A DNA stretch of 61,289 nt from JBJXFY01 sp046155815 (GTDB taxonomy: Bacteria > Verrucomicrobiota > Verrucomicrobiia > Limisphaerales > CAIMTB01): the NCBI GenBank assembly GCA_046155815.1, contig JBJXFY010000148.1, forward strand, positions 1 to 61,289, written 5' to 3'. The number at the start of each line of letters is the position of its first letter. Within the stretch, counting starts at the first letter, position 1. The translations under genes and the position numbers were made by a program. The notes beneath the pieces are model-generated. The model did not search any database. It was not told where the DNA came from and saw only the letters and a list, made by a program, of their open reading frames with translations. This document shows, in pieces, positions 57,908 to 61,289 of the stretch.

Positions 57908-58837
57908 TCATGTTCCCACCGTCAGGCCGCCGCCGATTTCGGCCGCCAGCCTCCTCAGCGCCGCGGCGATACGCGTCCGTTCCGGCGCGCGGAAGCGATG
58001 CGCCGGCTCGGCCATGAAGTCGTCGCATATGCCGGCGCACGACAGCGCGCATTTCAGGCCCTTGATCCACGCCGACGAGTAGGAACCGACATGATACAGC
58101 GATTCACTTGCCTGCATCACCAGCCCATGCAGCTCCGCCACCCGGGCGAGGGCTCCGGCACGGTGGGCGTCGAAAATCTCAACGAACAGCTGCGGGAACA
58201 GGTTGGCGCCACCGCACACGCCGCCGTCGCCGCCTGCCGCGAGTGAGTCGGCCAGCTTTTCTTCCGGTCCGATGAGGATGGTCCAGTCCGGCCGCCGCTG
58301 TTTGAGCGTGAGCAGCTCCTGGTAGTAGTTCAGGTCGCCTGAACTGTCCTTCAGGCCGACGATGTGCGGGTGGTCGGCGGCCAGCCGCAGCGTCTCCATC
58401 CCGAGAGAAACCTTCGTCAGCGCCGGCATGTTGTAGAGTGTGAGCGGCAGCGGGAGATCCGTGGCCAGGTGGTCAATCCAATCAGCCAGTTCAGGCTGGC
58501 CGGCGGGAAAGTAGAACGGCGGCGCGGCCACCACGGCGGCCGCGCCCGCCTCGGCCGCGTGGTGGGCGATGGCCAGCGACTCCGTGAACGCGCAGTCCGT
58601 GATCCCGACCAGCACCGGCACGCGGCCGGCCACCTGCCGGCAGGTGCGTGTGATGAGCTCGCGCCGCAGGGCGTAGCCGAGGCCCGGCCCCTCGCCCGTG
58701 GAGCCCAGGATGAACAGGCCGTGAACGCCACCGCCCACGACGTGTTCGAGCAGCCGTTCGAGGCCGGCCACGTCGAGGATGTCGCGTCCCAAGAGCGGCG
58801 TGACCAGCGGCGGAATGATTCCGGAGAAGGCGGGCAT
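57908..58837 (-). CDS. dihydrodipicolinate synthase/N-acetylneuraminate lyase family aldolase
   Basis: A 309-residue DapA/NanA-family class I aldolase. The motif GSTGEGPGL replaces the usual G-T-T-G-E of DapA. The Tyr is in PLTLYNMPA and the Schiff-base Lys in HIVGLKDSSGD (about 165). The family cleaves or forms pyruvate-containing C-C bonds. The companion Na+/solute symporter and the DUF1080 protein favour a catabolic role on a sugar acid or sialic acid over lysine synthesis. The symporter gene ends 42 bases upstream of this gene's ATG. Confidence 0.87.
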   Translation of the reverse strand: MPAFSGIIPPLVTPLLGRDILDVAGLERLLEHVVGGGVHGLFILGSTGEGPGLGYALRRELITRTCRQVAGRVPVLVGITDCAFTESLAIAHHAAEAGAAAVVAAPPFYFPAGQPELADWIDHLATDLPLPLTLYNMPALTKVSLGMETLRLAADHPHIVGLKDSSGDLNYYQELLTLKQRRPDWTILIGPEEKLADSLAAGGDGGVCGGANLFPQLFVEIFDAHRAGALARVAELHGLVMQASESLYHVGSYSSAWIKGLKCALSCAGICDDFMAEPAHRFRAPERTRIAAALRRLAAEIGGGLTVGT

Positions 58838-58879
58838 GTTGGTCGGGGAATGGCCGGGAGATTGATTGAAGGGGTCAGT

Positions 58880-60373
58880 TCATTCAGGAGGCAATGGCCG
58901 CGCCCGGGAATTGAGGAGGCTTCCCGCCAGCAGCCCGGCCACCACCACCGTCGCCGTGCCGAAGACGCTGATCAGAAACTCATGAAACGGGCTGCGAGCC
59001 CACGGCGGCAGGCCGCCGAAGCCCGGCGAAAAGCTCATCCAGGTGATCACGAGCACGCCGAGGACGGTCGCCAGAACCGCGGCCGCGTTGCCGGCGCGGG
59101 AGATGCGGCCGAGCAGGAACAGCCCCAACACGCCGCCGCTGCCGATGCCCGCCAGCTTCCACCACACGTCCAACGCGCTCTTCACCTGGATCATTGCCAG
59201 CGCGGCGAGTGTCCCAAGGACGCCGACCACGAGGCTCGCCCAGCGCAGCACGCGCAGGCTGGCGCGGTCATCCGCGGCCGGGTTCACGTACCGGCGGTAG
59301 CCGTCGCACAGAAGCAGGGTGGCGGAGGAGTTGATCACGCTGCTGAGCGTGCTCTGCGCTGCGGCGAGCACGGCGGCGATGACCAGGCCCGCGAGGCCCG
59401 CCGGCAACGCGGTGGCGATGTAGTGCGGGAAGACGGCGTCGGCCTTCAACCCGTCGGGCATTAACTGCGGCTGCGCGGCGTAGTAGGCGAACAACGCCGT
59501 GCCGATGAAGAAAAACACCGCCGAGACCGGTAGATACAGCAGTGCGCCGAGCCAAACGCTGCGCTTCGCCGCGCGGTCGCTGGCGGCCGTGGCGTATCGC
59601 TGCACGAAGTTTTGGTCCGCACCGAAGTTGTTGAGGTTGATCACGATTCCGTACAGCAGCACCACCCAGAAGGTGGGTTCGCCCAGGCCTGCGCCGAAGC
59701 TGCCCAGGCTGAACTTGTGGTGCTCCGCCGCGATCTCGAACACGCGCCCCGGCCCGCCCGGCATCGTCATCAGCGGCAGCACCGCGCACAGCAGCGCGCC
59801 GCCGATCAGCAGAAAGCTCTGCATCACGTCCGTCCAAATCACCGCCTCCATTCCACCGACGAGCGTGTAAATCATGACGACCACGCTGGTGATCACGATC
59901 AGCGCCGGCAGGCCCAGGCCCGTGAGCGGCGCCAACGCCAGCGCCAGCAGGTAAAGGATGGTGCCCATGCGCGCGACCTGCACCAGCAGGTAGCAGGCCA
60001 CCGCGTACGTGCGCGCCCACGGGCCGAAGCGCGCCTCCAGATGGGCGTACGCGGAGACCTCGCCCGAACGCCGGTAGAACGGCACGAACCACTTCACCGC
60101 CACCCACGCTGCCAGCGGGATCGCGAGGCTGAAGACGAACGGATTCCAGTTTGCTGCGTAGGCTTTTCCCGGAAGTGCGAGGAAACTGATGCTGCTCACG
60201 TAGGTGCCGAAGATGGACAGCCCTACCGCCCAGCCGGGAATCCGGCCCCCCGCCGCCATGAAGTCCCGCGCCGTGCGGTTGTTCCGTCCCGCCCACAGCC
60301 CGATGCACACCGTCGCCGCGAGGTAGAGCACGAGGATCGTGAGGTCGGCAACTAGGAGCGCGGCGAGCGGCAT
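58880..60373 (-). CDS. sodium:solute symporter (SSS family)
   Basis: A 497-residue membrane transporter with about 13 helices. The family signature lies in FMAAGGRIPGWAVGLSIFGT and SSISFLALPGKAYA; GFADQ-like NFGADQNFVQRY is also typical of the SSS family. The related NanT/sialic acid and sugar transporters couple uptake to sodium. ATG 60373 is chosen; the upstream frame continues over the divergent promoter region. It is co-directional with the DapA-like and DUF1080 genes, making a probable uptake and breakdown cluster. Confidence 0.9.
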   Translation of the reverse strand: MPLAALLVADLTILVLYLAATVCIGLWAGRNNRTARDFMAAGGRIPGWAVGLSIFGTYVSSISFLALPGKAYAANWNPFVFSLAIPLAAWVAVKWFVPFYRRSGEVSAYAHLEARFGPWARTYAVACYLLVQVARMGTILYLLALALAPLTGLGLPALIVITSVVVMIYTLVGGMEAVIWTDVMQSFLLIGGALLCAVLPLMTMPGGPGRVFEIAAEHHKFSLGSFGAGLGEPTFWVVLLYGIVINLNNFGADQNFVQRYATAASDRAAKRSVWLGALLYLPVSAVFFFIGTALFAYYAAQPQLMPDGLKADAVFPHYIATALPAGLAGLVIAAVLAAAQSTLSSVINSSATLLLCDGYRRYVNPAADDRASLRVLRWASLVVGVLGTLAALAMIQVKSALDVWWKLAGIGSGGVLGLFLLGRISRAGNAAAVLATVLGVLVITWMSFSPGFGGLPPWARSPFHEFLISVFGTATVVVAGLLAGSLLNSRARPLPPE

Positions 60374-60498
60374 GCGGTGCTGCGGAGCTTGGCCTGCGGC
60401 CGGACCGGGAGACAAACCCGTTTGCTCCGGCGTTGCGGTGCCGCCTGCCCGCGGCCCGCCATCCGACCGGAGGACGATTTCGCCGCCCGTTTCCCATT

Positions 60499-60526
60499 TT
60501 GACGCTTTCCCCCCGGCTTCTAAGCT
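60499..60526 (+). promoter_or_regulatory. candidate promoter of pgk
   Basis: TTGACG (60499-60504), 16-base spacer, TAAGCT (60521-60526), 27 bases before the ATG at 60553. Confidence 0.5.
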
Positions 60527-60552
60527 CGGCCGCCATTTTGGCCCTACCAACC

Positions 60553-61289
60553 ATGCCCAAGCTCTCCGTCTCCGACCTCCCGCTCACCGGCCAGCGTGTC
60601 CTCATGCGCGTGGATTTCAACGTCCCCCTCGACGAAAAGGACGGCCGAATGGTCATCACCGATGAGACGCGCATCCTTGAGACCCTGCCCACCATCAAGC
60701 TGCTCACCGGCCAGGGCGCCCGCGTCATCCTCGCTTCCCACCTCGGCCGGCCCGACGGGAAGCGTGAGCCCACCATGTCCCTCGCGCCCGTGGCCGCGCG
60801 CCTCGGCGAGCTGCTCGGGCAGCCCGTCGCCTTCGCCGAGGACTGTGTGGGCGCGCCGGCCGAGGCCGCGGCGGCGAAGCTCGCCAACGGCGGGATCCTG
60901 CTGCTCGAAAACGTCCGCTACCACGCCGCCGAGGAGGCCAACGACCCCGTCTTCGCCGCGCAGCTCGCCGCGCTCTGCGACGTGTACGTGAACGACGCCT
61001 TCGGCACCGCCCACCGCGCCCACGCCTCCACCGCCGGCGTCGCCTCCATCGTGGCCGCGCGCGGCGGGAAGTGCGCCGCCGGCCTCCTCATGCAGCGCGA
61101 ACTGCAGTTCCTCGGCGACGAGCTGGAAAACCCCGCGCACCCCTTCGTCGTCATCCTCGGCGGCGCCAAGGTGTCGGACAAGATCAAGGTCATTGACCGC
61201 CTGCTCGAGAAGGCCGACGCGATGATCATCGGCGGCGCGATGGCCTACACCTTCAAGCTCGCGCAGGGTCACAAGGTCGGGAAATCCCT
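60553..61289 (+). CDS. pgk: phosphoglycerate kinase, 5' part
   Basis: The first 245 residues of phosphoglycerate kinase; the gene runs off the window. Conserved blocks are RVLMRVDFNVPLD (residues 16-28), ILASHLGRPDGK (about 59-70), LLLENVRYH (about 117-125), DVYVNDAFGTAHRAHAST (about 140-157) and VVILGGAKVSDKIKVID (about 200-216). It transfers phosphate from 1,3-bisphosphoglycerate to ADP in glycolysis. No glyceraldehyde-3-phosphate dehydrogenase gene lies upstream; the divergent neighbour is the SSS symporter. Confidence 0.97.
   Translation, partial: MPKLSVSDLPLTGQRVLMRVDFNVPLDEKDGRMVITDETRILETLPTIKLLTGQGARVILASHLGRPDGKREPTMSLAPVAARLGELLGQPVAFAEDCVGAPAEAAAAKLANGGILLLENVRYHAAEEANDPVFAAQLAALCDVYVNDAFGTAHRAHASTAGVASIVAARGGKCAAGLLMQRELQFLGDELENPAHPFVVILGGAKVSDKIKVIDRLLEKADAMIIGGAMAYTFKLAQGHKVGKS

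Overview
The window is high-GC (about two thirds G+C by eye) bacterial chromosome that best fits the Planctomycetota-Verrucomicrobiota group, most likely a Pedosphaera/Limisphaerales-type verrucomicrobium. Supporting this are a fucose/rhamnose-type microcompartment locus, PEP-CTERM proteins, a DUF1080 protein, a Gfo/Idh oxidoreductase, a Ser/Thr kinase with TPRs, an AsmA protein and many short word-like repeats. The assignment is from gene content only. No rRNA, CRISPR array, transposase or prophage gene was seen. No gene-free stretch exceeds 300 bases.

Layout. 1-8201 (+): microcompartment operon with three BMC-H shell genes (the first cut by the window edge), three BMC-P pentamer genes, acetate kinase, CoA-acylating aldehyde dehydrogenase, class II sugar-phosphate aldolase and an unassigned TIM-barrel-like protein. 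A beta-carbonic anhydrase and a VOC/glyoxalase-fold protein sit inside it. 8290-13622 (-): AsmA-like protein, heptose epimerase, a lower-GC membrane protein and a small conserved protein. 13747-26654 (+): GatB, glycosyltransferase, secreted subtilase, DUF2306 protein, Gfo/Idh oxidoreductase, Ser/Thr kinase and a lone double-domain ABC permease. 26678-31237 (-): two DUF4252-type proteins, tRNA-Ser(CGA), a PEP-CTERM protein and DnaG primase. 31415-32732 (+): voltage-gated cation channel and pseudopilin. 32774-34081 (-): LarC. 34218-35789 (+): tRNA-Ser(GGA) and an anchored unknown protein. 35858-46745 (-): FmdB-like protein, GyrB, a sigma/anti-sigma/secreted-protein set, HisB, TrxB, AraC-type regulator and 2-oxoacid dehydrogenase E2-E1beta-E1alpha. 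46914-47618 (+): exported superoxide dismutase. 47685-50508 (-): two unknown membrane proteins. 50729-56988 (+): alpha/beta hydrolase, PEP-CTERM protein, PQQ-type beta-propeller, and a HemN-like radical SAM enzyme overlapping a chorismate-lyase-like gene. 57008-60373 (-): DUF1080 protein, DapA/NanA-like lyase and Na+/solute symporter. 60553 to the edge (+): phosphoglycerate kinase.

How the genes work together. The microcompartment genes encode a shell plus the usual aldolase to aldehyde dehydrogenase to acyl phosphate to kinase route for six-carbon deoxysugar phosphates; an acyltransferase (PduL) is not in the window. The E1alpha/E1beta/E2 genes form one operon without an E3. The ECF sigma factor overlaps its likely anti-sigma factor.

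Most notable signals. (1) A family of inverted repeats built from GAGGAC/GTCCTC words lies directly 3' of both tRNA-Ser genes in the same orientation. (2) Several short repeat words have entered coding sequences in frame, making linkers, a His/Asp/Glu-rich stretch in LarC and the hydrophobic N-terminus of a membrane protein. (3) The ion channel has an EGWVD pore filter that suggests calcium selectivity. (4) The microcompartment operon carries a carbonic anhydrase and a possible second aldolase with a repeat-derived linker and helical tail. (5) A radical SAM gene overlaps a chorismate-lyase-like gene.
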